The notes under the pieces: model-generated
Databases searched by the model: none
What the model was told of the DNA's origin: nothing
Seen by the model: only the letters and a program-made list of their open reading frames with translations
Source of the DNA: Thioalkalivibrio sp. ALJ3
Lineage (GTDB): Bacteria > Pseudomonadota > Gammaproteobacteria > Ectothiorhodospirales > Ectothiorhodospiraceae
NCBI RefSeq assembly: GCF_000377205.1
Contig: NZ_KB897912.1
Span: 36,692 to 100,691 of the forward strand
Direction of reading: 5' to 3'
DNA: 64,000 bases
Made by a program: the position numbers and the translations under genes
Part shown: one piece after another, positions 21,765 through 31,314 of the stretch
Layout: every line of letters starts with the position of its first letter
Position numbering within the stretch: position 1 is the first letter of the stretch

Positions 21765-22670
21765 CTACGACGCCCCCACCGGCAGGATCCGTGTCCCGGC
21801 CTGCCCCGCAACGATCGCGGCGGCGTCCTCGAGCGCCCCGATGCCGGCCCGGGCGCCCTGTCCGGCCACACGCCGGGCGGCCTCCATCTTCGGACCCATC
21901 GACCCGGCCGGAAACGTCGCGGGGTCGACCGCGCTCACCAGCAACGCCTTGAGTCGCGTAGCGTCGGGCTCGCCCCAATTCCAGTAGACACCATCAACAT
22001 CCGTCAACATCAGGAGCCAGTCCGCCTCCAGCTCTACCGCCAGTCGCGCGGCGGTCAGGTCCTTGTCCACCACTGCCTCGATACCGTACAGGCGACCTTT
22101 GTCGTCACGCGCGACCGGCACGCCGCCGCCGCCCGCGCAGATCGCGAGGGATCCGCCGTCGACCAGGGTCCGCACCGCCTCGACGCCCAGCACCTTCTGC
22201 GGCTCCGGCGAAGCCACCACGCGCCGCCAGCCGTTACTGTCGCGGGCGATATCCCAACCGCGCTCCTCGGCCAGCGCATGCGCCCGGGATTCTTCCCAGG
22301 TCGGGCCGATGAACTTCTCGGGGCGGGCAAACGCCGGATCCTCCGGGTCGACTTCGGTCTGCGTCAGGAGGCTGGCGATCCGGTCATGGCCCAGGGCGTT
22401 GTGCAGTTCCTGCGCGAGGATGTAGCCGATCATCCCGTGGCTCTCGGCGCCGACCACATCCAGCGGCCAGTGGATGGAATCGGCCTCCGCCTGGCTGGCC
22501 AGCAACCCGACCTGCGGACCATTGCCGTGCGTTACCACGACCTCGTGCTCATTGGCTACATCGGCGATGGCCCGCGCCGCGGCACGGGCGTTGCGCCGCT
22601 GGCCCTCGGCCGACGGCGTCTCGCCGCGTTGCAGCAGGGCGTTTCCGCCCAGCGCGATCACGATGCGCAT
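21765..22670 (-). CDS. arcC: Carbamate kinase
   Basis: A 301-residue amino acid kinase family protein with the N-terminal phosphate loop VIALGGNALLQRG, then VVTHGNGPQVGLLASQ near residue 45 and the carbamate kinase block GSMGPKMEAARR near residue 265. It interconverts ATP plus carbamate with ADP plus carbamoyl phosphate. In fermenters it ends the arginine deiminase pathway, but no arcA or arcB is nearby, so here it may serve purine or cyanate catabolism or supply carbamoyl phosphate. Length and motifs look intact. Confidence 0.92.
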   Translation of the reverse strand: MRIVIALGGNALLQRGETPSAEGQRRNARAAARAIADVANEHEVVVTHGNGPQVGLLASQAEADSIHWPLDVVGAESHGMIGYILAQELHNALGHDRIASLLTQTEVDPEDPAFARPEKFIGPTWEESRAHALAEERGWDIARDSNGWRRVVASPEPQKVLGVEAVRTLVDGGSLAICAGGGGVPVARDDKGRLYGIEAVVDKDLTAARLAVELEADWLLMLTDVDGVYWNWGEPDATRLKALLVSAVDPATFPAGSMGPKMEAARRVAGQGARAGIGALEDAAAIVAGQAGTRILPVGAS

Positions 22671-22709
22671 GGCGGCCTCCTCAGTAATGTCCTGGTGGAA
22701 CGGTGGACG

Positions 22710-23276
22710 TCAGGTCCGGGGCAGGGTGACGCCACGCTGGCCCTGGTACTTGCCACCGCGGTCCTTGTATGAGGTCTCGCAGACCTCGTCGGACTGCAGG
22801 AACAGCATCTGCGCCACACCCTCATTGGCGTAGATCTTGGCTGGCAGCGGCGTGGTGTTGGAGAACTCCAGGGTCACGTGGCCTTCCCACTCGGGTTCCA
22901 GCGGGGTCACGTTCACGATGATGCCGCAGCGCGCGTAGGTCGATTTGCCGAGGCAGATGGTCAGCACGTCGCGCGGGATGCGGAAGTACTCGACGGTATG
23001 CGCCAGCGCAAAGGAGTTGGGCGGGATGATGCAGACATCGGAGTGCACGTCTACAAAGCTGCCCTCATCGAAGCCCTTGGGGTCGACGATGCTCGAGTTG
23101 ATGTTGGTGAAGATCTTGAAATGGTCCGAGCAGCGCACGTCGTAGCCGTAGCTGGACGTGCCGTAGGAGACGATACGCTGCTCGTCGTGATAGCGGACCT
23201 GACCGGGCTCGAAGGGCTCGATCATGCCCTTCGTTTCGGCCATCTCCCGGATCCAGCGGTCCGACTTGATGCTCAT
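22710..23276 (-). CDS. dcd: dCTP deaminase
   Basis: A 188-residue dUTPase-superfamily enzyme. [10 protein letters not shown] near residue 42, [20 protein letters not shown] near residue 110, and GHVTLEFSN with the catalytic Glu near residue 137 are all conserved. It deaminates dCTP to dUTP, feeding dTMP synthesis. The ATG of MSIKSDRWI was chosen over upstream in-frame codons because E. coli-like similarity starts close to it. It follows mrp on the same strand after about 30 bases, a pairing seen widely in gammaproteobacteria. Confidence 0.95.
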   Translation of the reverse strand: MSIKSDRWIREMAETKGMIEPFEPGQVRYHDEQRIVSYGTSSYGYDVRCSDHFKIFTNINSSIVDPKGFDEGSFVDVHSDVCIIPPNSFALAHTVEYFRIPRDVLTICLGKSTYARCGIIVNVTPLEPEWEGHVTLEFSNTTPLPAKIYANEGVAQMLFLQSDEVCETSYKDRGGKYQGQRGVTLPRT

Positions 23277-23304
23277 CTGCCTGCCCCTGGTTGTGATCGC
23301 CGGA

Positions 23305-24396
23305 TCAGTTGTTCTGGATGACGATGTTGGGGAACTTGCTGCTGTAGTCCTTCGCCTGCTCCGCGAGTTTGGCGCCCGTGCGACGCGCGATCTCGCGGTA
23401 AATCTCGGCAATCCGGCCGTCCGGATCCGCGATCACGGTCGGCTCGCCGCCATCAGCCTGCTCACGGATGTGAATGTCCAGCGGCAGGGCGCCGAGCATG
23501 TCCACGCCGTATTCCTCGGCCATGCCCTCGGCACCGCCCTGGCCGAAGATGTGCTCCTCGTGGCCACACTTCGAGCAGATGTGGATGCTCATGTTCTCGA
23601 TGATGCCCAGTACCGGTACCTCGACCTTTTCGAACATGAGCAGGCCCTTGCGTGCATCCAGCAGGGCAATGTCCTGCGGGGTGGTGACAATCACCGCGCC
23701 GGAAACCGGGATCTTCTGCGACAGCGTCAGTTGCACGTCGCCGGTACCCGGCGGCAGGTCGATCACCAGATAGTCGAGGTCCTTCCAGTTGGTCTCGTTC
23801 AGCAGTTGTTCCAAGGCCTGGGTGACCATCGGGCCACGCCAGATCATCGGCGTGTCCTCGTCGATCAGGAAGCCAATGGACATCGCCTGCACGCCGTGGC
23901 GCTCCAGCGGCTCCATGGACTTGCCGTCCTTCGACTCGGGACGATCCTTGATGCCCAGCATGCGCGGCTGGCTGGGGCCATAGATGTCCGCATCCAGGAT
24001 GCCGACCTGCGCCCCTTCGGCGGCCAGGCCCAAGGCCAGATTGACCGCGGTGGTGGACTTGCCCACCCCGCCCTTGCCGGAGGCCACGGCGATGATGTTC
24101 TTGATGCCGGGCATCGGCTTCAGGCTCTTCTGCACCGCGTGGGCGGTCACCTTCGTGCCGATGGTCACCTCGGACGATTCGAGACCGGGGACGCCCGCCA
24201 GCGCGCCCTGGATCGCAGCACGCAGTTCGTCGTGATAGCCATTGGCGGAGTAACCCATCTCGATGCTGATGACCGCACGCGCGCCCTCCACGCGGATATC
24301 CTTGACCGCTCCGGCGGCCACCAGGTCCTGCTCCAGGTACTTGTCCTGAACGGTCTTCAGGGCGTTTTCGATCTGCTCGCGCGAGAGTTCGGCCAT
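23305..24396 (-). CDS. mrp: Mrp/ApbC Fe-S cluster carrier ATPase
   Basis: A 363-residue P-loop NTPase of the Mrp/NBP35 type. An N-terminal MIP18-like (DUF59) domain covers residues 1-85. The deviant Walker A is [20 protein letters not shown] near residue 105, the Walker B-like [13 protein letters not shown] follows, and CxxC ([11 protein letters not shown]) near residue 285 holds the bridging Fe-S cluster. It delivers 4Fe-4S clusters to apo-proteins. The ATG of [10 protein letters not shown] matches family starts. It is divergent from metG with a 461-base gap containing DnaA boxes. Confidence 0.93.
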   Translation of the reverse strand: MAELSREQIENALKTVQDKYLEQDLVAAGAVKDIRVEGARAVISIEMGYSANGYHDELRAAIQGALAGVPGLESSEVTIGTKVTAHAVQKSLKPMPGIKNIIAVASGKGGVGKSTTAVNLALGLAAEGAQVGILDADIYGPSQPRMLGIKDRPESKDGKSMEPLERHGVQAMSIGFLIDEDTPMIWRGPMVTQALEQLLNETNWKDLDYLVIDLPPGTGDVQLTLSQKIPVSGAVIVTTPQDIALLDARKGLLMFEKVEVPVLGIIENMSIHICSKCGHEEHIFGQGGAEGMAEEYGVDMLGALPLDIHIREQADGGEPTVIADPDGRIAEIYREIARRTGAKLAEQAKDYSSKFPNIVIQNN

Positions 24397-24534
24397 GGCG
24401 TTCGTTCCATCCAGCGGTTGGGAGTAATCGCGCGATTCTACTGGGCGCAAATCGACACGCCAATGGCACCACCCGTCGCCAGTCCTTTGCTCAATGCCGG
24501 GGGAGGGGTCCTCACCGTCCTGTCAACCCCTTGC

Positions 24535-24756
24535 GGCGATCTTTATGCACATGAATTCAGATCGCCTTGAAAAAGGCCACAGATAGCAACCAAACGGCCG
24601 AAACCACTGGACAAAGAACTCTTATCTATATGTTTTATAATAATAAAAATGAATTGAACGTTTTTTGACCAATCTGTACAGGGTCCTTGCGTGACAAGGC
24701 CTGGCGATGAATTCCACCCTGTTGCCCACAGAGTTATCCACAGCTTCTGTGGAAAA
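24535..24756. other. AT-rich intergenic region with DnaA-box cluster (origin-like)
   Basis: The 461-base gap between mrp and metG is far more AT-rich than the rest. It holds a consensus DnaA box TTATGCACA (24543-24551) inside an inverted repeat GGCGATCT/AGATCGCC (24535-24566) with two GATC sites. An AT tract follows (24616-24667) with TTTTATAATAATAAAAATG. Then come a second consensus box TTATCCACA (24734-24742), an opposing TTTTCCACA (24748-24756, minus strand) and a weaker TTGCCCACA (24722-24730). DnaA-box groups beside an AT-rich unwinding element are the usual make-up of oriC, but dnaA is not in the window. Divergent promoters must also lie here. Confidence 0.5.
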
Positions 24757-24857
24757 CGCCGTGGCGGATGCAATGTGCCTCGACAACCTGGCTGGCAGCC
24801 CCGACAATAGCGCCCCTGCATTCCGCCGCCCGCCGCTACCGAGGCACGAGCCCGACG

Positions 24858-26894
24858 ATGACTGACACGCCGCGCAAGATCCTGGTCACCAGCGCCCTGC
24901 CCTACGCCAACGGGCCGATCCATCTGGGGCACCTCGTCGAGTACATCCAGACCGATATCTGGGTGCGCTTCCAGCGTGCGCGCGGTCACGAGGTCGTCTA
25001 CGTCTGCGCCGATGATGCGCACGGCACCCCGATCATGCTGAAGGCCCGCGCGGAAGGCATCGAACCCGAGGAGCTGATTGCGCGCGTGCGTCAGGAGCAC
25101 GAGGCCGACTTCAGCGAGTTTCTGGTCGATTTCGACCACTACCACTCGACCCACTCGGACGAGAACCGCGAGCTGGCCGGGCGCATCTACACCGCGCTGC
25201 GCGACGCCGGCCACATCGAAACCCGCACCATCGACCAGGCCTACGATCCCGAGGCCGGGATGTTCCTGCCCGATCGCTTCATCAAGGGCACCTGCCCGAA
25301 CTGCGGCGCGGAGGAACAGTACGGCGACTCCTGCGAGGCCTGCGGCGCGACCTACAGCCCGCTGGACCTGAAAGACTCGGTCTCCGCGATCAGTGGTGCC
25401 CGCCCGGAATCGCGTCAGTCCGAGCATTACTTCTTCAAGCTCGGCGACTTCGAGACCTTCCTGCGCGAATGGACCGGCTCCGGCCGCCTGCAGGATGCGA
25501 TCCGCAACAAGCTGGACGAGTGGTTCGACGCGGGCCTGACCGACTGGGACATCTCGCGCGACGCCCCCTACTTCGGCTTCGAGATCCCCAATGCCCCGGG
25601 CAAGTACTTCTACGTCTGGCTCGATGCGCCGATCGGCTACATGGCGAGCTTTCGTGCGCATGCCGACCAGCAGGGCCTGGATTTCGACGCCTGGTGGGGC
25701 GCGGACTCCGAGGCCGAGCTGTATCACTTCATCGGCAAGGATATCGCATACTTCCATACGCTCTTCTGGCCGGCCATGCTGCACGGCGCAGGCTTTCGTA
25801 CGCCCAGCGCGGTCTTCTGCCACGGCTTTCTGACCGTCAACGGACAGAAGATGTCCAAGTCACGCGGCACGTTCATCCGCGCCCGCGACTACCTGGACCA
25901 CCTGAACCCGGAATCCCTGCGCTACTACCTGGCCGCCAAGCTGGGCGCCGGGGTCGACGATCTCGACCTCAACCTGGACGACTTCGTCCAGCGCGTGAAC
26001 TCCGATCTGGTCGGCAAGCTGGTGAACATCGCCAGCCGCTGCGCCGGCTTCATCACCAAGCGCTCGAACGGCGAGCTGGCGGCCGAGCTGCCGCGCCCGG
26101 ACCTGCACGAGGCCTTCGTGGCCGAGGGCGAGGCCATCGCGGCCGCGTTCGAGAACCGCGAATACGCCCAGGCCATCCGCCGCATCATGGCGCTGGCCGA
26201 CCAGGCGAACCAGTACATCGACGAGGCCCAGCCCTGGGTGCTGGCGAAGCAGGAAGGCCGCGAGGCCGAGGTGCAGGCCATCTCCACCCAGGGGCTGGAC
26301 CTGTTCCGCATCCTGATCGTCTACCTCGCCCCGGTGCTGCCGCGACTGGCGGCCGACGCCGCGGCCTTTCTCCGGCTGGACAGCCTGGCCTGGGACACGC
26401 GCGAGCCGCTGGTCGGGCGCGCGATCGAGAAGTTCAAGCCGCTGATGACGCGCATCGAGGGCGAGACCGTCGACAAGCTGCTGGAGGCCTCGAAGGCCAC
26501 CCTGGCCGCTGCCGAGCCCGAACCGGCCGCCAGCACCGAAGCAGAACCCGACGCGGACCCCATCGCCGAAACCATCGACTTCGACACCTTCGCAAAGGTC
26601 GACCTGCGCATCGCGCGCATCACCAGTGCCGAGCATGTTGAAGGCGCAGACAAGCTATTGAAGCTCACCCTCGATATCGGCTCGGAGACGCGCCAGGTGT
26701 TTGCCGGGATCAAGTCGGCTTATTCCCCGGAGGACCTCGTCGGCCGCCACACCGTGATGGTGGCCAACCTCGCGCCGCGCAAGATGCGCTTTGGCGTATC
26801 CGAGGGCATGGTCCTGGCGGCCGGCCCCGGCGGCTCGGAACTGTACATCCTGAACCCGGACGACGGCGCTCGACCCGGAATGCGGGTCAAATAG
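24858..26894 (+). CDS. metG: Methionyl-tRNA synthetase
   Basis: A 678-residue class I synthetase of the long bacterial type. The HIGH motif is PIHLGHL near residue 21 and the KMSKS motif is GQKMSKSRG near residue 335. The zinc knuckle is [18 protein letters not shown] near residue 145. The C-terminus carries the EMAP/Trbp111-like tRNA-binding dimerisation domain beginning [14 protein letters not shown] near residue 577, after an Ala/Glu-rich linker. It charges tRNA-Met. The ATG of [19 protein letters not shown] fits family starts. Divergent from mrp, as in many gammaproteobacteria. Confidence 0.96.
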   Translation: MTDTPRKILVTSALPYANGPIHLGHLVEYIQTDIWVRFQRARGHEVVYVCADDAHGTPIMLKARAEGIEPEELIARVRQEHEADFSEFLVDFDHYHSTHSDENRELAGRIYTALRDAGHIETRTIDQAYDPEAGMFLPDRFIKGTCPNCGAEEQYGDSCEACGATYSPLDLKDSVSAISGARPESRQSEHYFFKLGDFETFLREWTGSGRLQDAIRNKLDEWFDAGLTDWDISRDAPYFGFEIPNAPGKYFYVWLDAPIGYMASFRAHADQQGLDFDAWWGADSEAELYHFIGKDIAYFHTLFWPAMLHGAGFRTPSAVFCHGFLTVNGQKMSKSRGTFIRARDYLDHLNPESLRYYLAAKLGAGVDDLDLNLDDFVQRVNSDLVGKLVNIASRCAGFITKRSNGELAAELPRPDLHEAFVAEGEAIAAAFENREYAQAIRRIMALADQANQYIDEAQPWVLAKQEGREAEVQAISTQGLDLFRILIVYLAPVLPRLAADAAAFLRLDSLAWDTREPLVGRAIEKFKPLMTRIEGETVDKLLEASKATLAAAEPEPAASTEAEPDADPIAETIDFDTFAKVDLRIARITSAEHVEGADKLLKLTLDIGSETRQVFAGIKSAYSPEDLVGRHTVMVANLAPRKMRFGVSEGMVLAAGPGGSELYILNPDDGARPGMRVK

Positions 26895-26963
26895 GCCGCC
26901 CGCGTCATGGATTTGCACCCACGGCTCGCGTAAGCTGCCGCTCTTTTGTCGATACCCGGACGC

Positions 26964-27584
26964 ATGGACCAAAGCCCCGAATTCCTGGCACAGGTACGCC
27001 TGCTGGCCGAAGCAGGACGTGATCTCTCGGCGCGCGGCTGGCTGCCCGCGCGCACCGGCCACTTCTCGGCGCGCCTGGACGACCGGCATATCGCCGTCAC
27101 CGCGCCCAATCGCGAGAAGAGCTTTCTCGACCGCCATGACTTCCTGGTGGTCGATCTCGACGGCCACGTGGTCGCCGGCAGCGAGGAGCCGGCCCCGGAG
27201 ACCTTCCTGCACATCATCATGTACCGCCACGATGCCCAGCTGGGCGCCGTGCTGCATACGCATTCCGTGCACGCGACCGTCCTGTCGCGCCAGTTCCCCG
27301 GCGCGCTCGCCCTGCGCGACTACGAGGTCCTGCGCGAACTGCCCGGCGTCGAGAACCCTGCCCGGGGCCTGGACCTCCCCGTGTTCGCGAACGAACCCGA
27401 CGTTCAGCAACTGGCCGCGCGGGTCGACGCCGCGATGACCCGCGAGCCGAACCTCGCCGGGTTCCTGATCGGCGGGCACGGCCTGTATACCTGGGGTGCG
27501 AGCGTGGAGCTGGCGCTGCACCGCGTCGAGGCCTTCGAATTCATGTTCCAGTGCGAGACGCTCGCACACCAGATGAGCCGATGA
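26964..27584 (+). CDS. mtnB: Methylthioribulose-1-phosphate dehydratase
   Basis: A 206-residue class II aldolase-family protein. Zinc ligands are in VLHTHSVHATV near residue 100 and a downstream His in GGHGLYTWG near residue 178; the catalytic Glu is in APETFLHI near residue 84. MtnB dehydrates methylthioribulose-1-phosphate in the methionine salvage pathway. The ATG of MDQSPEF is chosen; an in-frame ATG six codons upstream is possible. Its stop overlaps the next gene (ATGA). In most relatives mtnB, mtnC and mtnD are together, but no mtnD is here. Confidence 0.87.
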   Translation: MDQSPEFLAQVRLLAEAGRDLSARGWLPARTGHFSARLDDRHIAVTAPNREKSFLDRHDFLVVDLDGHVVAGSEEPAPETFLHIIMYRHDAQLGAVLHTHSVHATVLSRQFPGALALRDYEVLRELPGVENPARGLDLPVFANEPDVQQLAARVDAAMTREPNLAGFLIGGHGLYTWGASVELALHRVEAFEFMFQCETLAHQMSR

Positions 27585-28276
27585 ACATGTCACCGAATCC
27601 CGCGCCCCAGGCCCTGATCCTCGCGTTCGAGGGGGTCCTGGCACCGCCCGGCGTGCTGCGAGACACACTTGAGCCCTATTCGCTGGAGGCCTTGGCGGGC
27701 TTTCTCGAGCGCCATGCAGAGAGCACCGCCGTGCAGCGCGTGCTCGCGGACATCCTCGCCTATTCCGGGCGCGAACTGGACGTTGACGGGCTACTTGCGC
27801 AGATCCGTGCCTGGATCCGCGGTGGGCAGGACATCACCCCCCTGCGCCAGCTCCAGGGGCTGATCTGGGCCGATGCCCTGGAGGCATCGATGCTGCGCCC
27901 GGAGCTGTCGGACGAAACGGCCAATGCCCTGATCGCGCTGGACGATGCCGGCGTGGCCCTGTACAGCTTTGGCGCGAGCCCGGCCCCGGTCCAGCGCGAC
28001 TGGCTGCGCCACGGCCCGTATCCGGAGGTGGAACAACGCCTGACCGGGCTGTTCGATACCCGCATCGGTGGGCGGCGCGATGCCGGCAGCTACCGCCGTC
28101 TGGCGGACGAAATCGGCATCGCGCCGGAGGCGATCATGCTGCTGTCGGTGCGCGGCGAGGAGCTGGACGCCGCGCACCAGGCCTGGCTGCAGACCGCCCG
28201 TCCGTTCGACGACCCGGCTGCCGCAGACAATCACCCGCGATACAGCCTGGACACGCTCGTCCCGGCAAGCGACTAG
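27581..28276 (+). CDS. MtnC-like HAD protein with substituted catalytic residues (probable pseudoenzyme)
   Basis: A 231-residue protein clearly homologous to enolase-phosphatase MtnC along its length: LQGLIWADAL, FDTRIGGRRDAGSYRRLA and EELDAAHQAW align with well-known family blocks. The catalytic parts differ. Motif I, normally TDIEGT with the nucleophile Asp, is LAFEGV, with Ala at residue 15. The motif III Lys (GAKRE) is Arg at 165. The motif IV Asp (LSDI) is Val at 190. A normal HAD phosphatase reaction looks impossible. The reading frame is intact and coupled to mtnB by ATGA overlap, so it is maintained. It could be a scaffold or regulator for MtnB, or have a new activity. Confidence 0.75.
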   Translation: MNMSPNPAPQALILAFEGVLAPPGVLRDTLEPYSLEALAGFLERHAESTAVQRVLADILAYSGRELDVDGLLAQIRAWIRGGQDITPLRQLQGLIWADALEASMLRPELSDETANALIALDDAGVALYSFGASPAPVQRDWLRHGPYPEVEQRLTGLFDTRIGGRRDAGSYRRLADEIGIAPEAIMLLSVRGEELDAAHQAWLQTARPFDDPAAADNHPRYSLDTLVPASD

Positions 28277-28337
28277 ACTCGGACCTGGTAAGGGGCGGTC
28301 AGTGTCGGCCTGGCAGGGCCCCTTCCGGGAGCGGGCC

Positions 28338-28415
28338 TTGTGGGAGAGGGCCTGCCCGCGAATGATTCCACCAAGGTCCAACAGCTGAAGGGACCCGGGC
28401 CGGCCCGCTCCCACG
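28338..28415. repeat. REP-like palindromic sequences
   Basis: The stretch TTGTGGGAGAGGGCCTGCCC at 28338 continues into GCGAAT, a variant of the GTGGGAGCGGGCTTGCCCGCGAA family seen at 48566 and 55109. An inverted partner GGCCCGCTCCCACGC follows at 28401-28415. It fills the gap between the mtnC-like gene and rnfA. Confidence 0.6.
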
Positions 28416-28437
28416 CAAAACCCGCGCCCCGCAAGGG

Positions 28438-28466
28438 TTGAGTCGGGATAAGCGGTCCCTGATACT
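28438..28466 (+). promoter_or_regulatory. Probable sigma-70 promoter of the rnf operon
   Basis: TTGAGT (28438-28443) and GATACT (28461-28466) are spaced by 17 bases and lie about 30 bases before the rnfA GTG. No terminator or operator is evident between this site and the gene. Confidence 0.5.
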
Positions 28467-28496
28467 ATTTTGTTGACCTGAAGACTCGGAATTAAC

Positions 28497-29075
28497 GTGG
28501 AATACGTCCTGATCCTCATCAGTACGATCCTCGTGAACAACTTCGTACTGGTGAAGTTTCTGGGCCTGTGCCCGTTCATGGGGGTCTCGCGCAAGGTCGA
28601 GACGGCCACCGGCATGGGCCTGGCCACGACGTTCGTGCTGACGTTGTCCGCGGTCAGTTCCTACGTAATCAACGAGTACCTGCTGACCCCGCTGGGGCTC
28701 GAGTACCTGCGCACCATCGCGTTCATCCTGGTGATCGCGGCCGTGGTGCAGTTCACCGAGCTGGTCGTACGCAAGACCAGCCCCCTGCTCTATAACGTGC
28801 TGGGCATCTTCCTGCCGCTGATCACCACCAACTGCGCGGTGCTGGGCGTGGCCCTGCTGAACGTCCAGGAGGCGCACAACTTCGTCGAGTCCGCACTCTA
28901 CGGCTTCGGCGCCGCGGTCGGCTTCTCCATCGTCCTGATCCTGTTCTCCGCCATTCGCGAACGCATCGCCGTCGCTGACGTGCCCGTGGTCTTTCGCGGA
29001 AGTGCGGTGGCCATGGTCACCGCAGGGCTGATGTCGCTGGCGTTCATGGGCTTCTCCGGGCTGGTGCGGCTGTGA
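28497..29075 (+). CDS. rnfA: Rnf electron transport complex subunit A
   Basis: A 192-residue membrane protein with six hydrophobic helices. [18 protein letters not shown] at the start and [16 protein letters not shown] near residue 105 are the two half-site motifs that hold the intramembrane Fe-S cluster shared with RnfE. The Rnf complex couples electron flow between NADH and ferredoxin to ion transport across the inner membrane. The start is GTG after a promoter-like sequence. It overlaps rnfB by four bases. Confidence 0.96.
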   Translation: MEYVLILISTILVNNFVLVKFLGLCPFMGVSRKVETATGMGLATTFVLTLSAVSSYVINEYLLTPLGLEYLRTIAFILVIAAVVQFTELVVRKTSPLLYNVLGIFLPLITTNCAVLGVALLNVQEAHNFVESALYGFGAAVGFSIVLILFSAIRERIAVADVPVVFRGSAVAMVTAGLMSLAFMGFSGLVRL

Positions 29076-29656
29076 GCGTCGTCTATGCCATCCTCGCGAT
29101 CGGCGGCCTTGCCGCCGCGTTTGGCCTGATCCTGGGCTTTGCCGCGCAGCGTTTTCGCGTCGAGCAAGACCCGGTCGTCGACCAGATCGACGCCCTGCTA
29201 CCCCAGACGCAGTGCGGCCAGTGCTCCTATCCCGGCTGCCGCCCTTACGCCGAAGCGATCGCCGCGGGCGAGGCCGACATCAACCGTTGCCCCCCCGGGG
29301 GCCAGGCCACGGTACAGGCCCTGGCGGACCTGCTGGACCGCGAGCCGACACCGCTGGAAGAAGAGGAGCAGGAAAAGGCTGTCGCGGTAATCGACGAGAA
29401 CATCTGCATCGGCTGCACGCTGTGCATCCAGGCCTGTCCGGTGGATGCGATCCTCGGCGCGGCCAAACAGATGCACACCGTGATCGAGGAGGAGTGCACC
29501 GGCTGCGAACTATGCGTCGAACCCTGTCCGGTCGACTGCATCAGCATGGTCCCGGTGCAAACCGACATCACCGAATGGCGCTGGTCGGAACCGGAACCCT
29601 CGCCCATCGAACGGCCCATACACGCCCTCGCAGAAGGCTCGCGGAGCTCCCGCTAA
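29072..29656 (+). CDS. rnfB: Rnf electron transport complex subunit B (ferredoxin-type)
   Basis: A 194-residue protein with one N-terminal membrane helix, then a 4Fe-4S cluster site [16 protein letters not shown] with a fourth Cys in NRCPPGG near residue 75. Two ferredoxin motifs follow: [12 protein letters not shown] near residue 115 and [12 protein letters not shown] near residue 145. It carries electrons between the soluble partner and the membrane subunits. GTG start, overlapping rnfA. The C-terminal 25 residues are variable and probably flexible. Confidence 0.95.
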   Translation: MSVVYAILAIGGLAAAFGLILGFAAQRFRVEQDPVVDQIDALLPQTQCGQCSYPGCRPYAEAIAAGEADINRCPPGGQATVQALADLLDREPTPLEEEEQEKAVAVIDENICIGCTLCIQACPVDAILGAAKQMHTVIEEECTGCELCVEPCPVDCISMVPVQTDITEWRWSEPEPSPIERPIHALAEGSRSSR

Positions 29657-29688
29657 GCCGGGATTCCGCGAAACGTTAGAATACGCCG

Positions 29689-31314
29689 ATGCAGCTGCAC
29701 CGCTTCCATGGAGGCCTGAAACTGGCCGACGAGACCGACGCCAGTACCGCCGAGCCGGTGCTGGTGATGGGCGTGCCCGCGAAACTGACCGTTCCGCTCG
29801 GCCAGCATATCGGCGAGGCGACCGAGGCCTGTGTCCAGGTCGGCGATCACGTGACCAAAGGCCAGCGTATCGGCCAGTCCAAGGGCTACATCGCCGCGCA
29901 CGTGCACGCCCCCACCTCGGGCGAAGTGGTGGACATCGACCTCCACCCCGTACCCCACCCCTCGGGCCTCAATGCCCCCTGCGTGGTGATCGAGCCCGAC
30001 GGGCACGACGAGTGGGGCGATGCCCGCATGGAGCCCTGGCTGGACTGGGATACCCGCGATCTGCGCGCCCTGCGCCAGCGCCTGCGTGCCGGGGGGATCG
30101 TCGGGCTGGGTGGCGCGGCCTTCCCCACGGCAGTCAAGCTGAACCCGCGCACCGGCCAGCGCATCCACACACTGATCGTCAACGGGGCAGAATGCGAGCC
30201 CTACATCAGCGCCGATGACATGCTGCTGCGCACCGCCCCCGAGGCGGTATTCGAAGGCATCCGCATCACCGCCCGCCTGCTGGGGGTGGAGCGGGTCCTG
30301 TTCGCGGTCGAGGACAACATGCCCGAGGCCATGCGCTCCCTGACCGAGACCCTGCCACCCGAGCTGCGCGACCTGATCGAGCTGGTGTCGGTCCCCTCGC
30401 TCTATCCCACCGGAGGCGAGCGCCAGCTGATCAAGGTGCTGACCGGCCTGGAGGTGCCTAGCGGCGGACTGCCCGCGGACATCGGGATGGTCTGCCACAA
30501 CCCGGGCACCTTCAAGGCGATCTGCGACACGGTCATCCAGGGCCGCCCGCTGCTGTCGCGCATCGTCACGGTCACCGGCCCCGGCGTAAAACACCCGCGC
30601 AACGTGGAGGCCCTGCTCGGCACCCCGTTCGCCGACGTGATCGAGGCGGCCGGGGGCTATGCCGAAGGCGTGGACCGGCTGGTGATGGGCGGACCGATGA
30701 TGGGCTTCGCCGTCCACGACGACTCCATCCCGGTGATCAAGGCCACCAACTGCCTGCTCGCCACGCGGCCCCAGGACACGCCCTCGCCCGGCCCGCTCAT
30801 GCCCTGCATCCGCTGCGCCGAGTGCGCAGCCGTGTGTCCGGCCCAGTTGCTGCCACAGCAGCTCTACTGGCAGGCGAAGGCAAAAGACTTCGACGCGATC
30901 CAGGACTACGGGCTGTTCGACTGCATCGAATGCGGCTGCTGCGCCTATGTCTGCCCCAGCAACATCCCGCTGGTGCAGTACTACCGCTATGCCAAGAACG
31001 AGATCTGGGCGCGGGAAAAGGAGCGCCACAAGTCGGATATCGCGCGCGAGCGCTACGAGTTCCGCCAGGAACGCATCGAGCGCGAGGAGCGCGAGAAGGC
31101 CGAACGCCTGGCGAAAAAGAAGGCCGCGGTGAAGAACAAGGAAAACGACGGCGACAAGCAGGCCGCGATCCAGGCGGCACTGGAACGCGCGCAGAAGAAA
31201 AAGGCCGCTCGCGCGGACGAATCCGCGAAGGGTCCGGACGAGGCGTCCGATTCGGACCAATCCGGCGAGGAAACCTCCTCGACCAGCGACAGCCGCGACG
31301 GAGACGATCGCTAA
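29689..31314 (+). CDS. rnfC: Rnf electron transport complex subunit C
   Basis: A 541-residue subunit with the NADH/FMN-binding domain (GGIVGLGGAAFPTAVKL near residue 140; VNGAECEPYISADDM near residue 165) and two 4Fe-4S sites, CIRCAECAAVCPAQLLPQQL near residue 370 and CIECGCCAYVCPSNIP near residue 410. The last 100 residues are a highly charged Lys/Glu/Arg and then Ser/Asp-rich tail, typical of the variable RnfC extension. It binds NADH and passes electrons into RnfB. Its stop overlaps the rnfD ATG by one base. Confidence 0.95.
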   Translation: MQLHRFHGGLKLADETDASTAEPVLVMGVPAKLTVPLGQHIGEATEACVQVGDHVTKGQRIGQSKGYIAAHVHAPTSGEVVDIDLHPVPHPSGLNAPCVVIEPDGHDEWGDARMEPWLDWDTRDLRALRQRLRAGGIVGLGGAAFPTAVKLNPRTGQRIHTLIVNGAECEPYISADDMLLRTAPEAVFEGIRITARLLGVERVLFAVEDNMPEAMRSLTETLPPELRDLIELVSVPSLYPTGGERQLIKVLTGLEVPSGGLPADIGMVCHNPGTFKAICDTVIQGRPLLSRIVTVTGPGVKHPRNVEALLGTPFADVIEAAGGYAEGVDRLVMGGPMMGFAVHDDSIPVIKATNCLLATRPQDTPSPGPLMPCIRCAECAAVCPAQLLPQQLYWQAKAKDFDAIQDYGLFDCIECGCCAYVCPSNIPLVQYYRYAKNEIWAREKERHKSDIARERYEFRQERIEREEREKAERLAKKKAAVKNKENDGDKQAAIQAALERAQKKKAARADESAKGPDEASDSDQSGEETSSTSDSRDGDDR

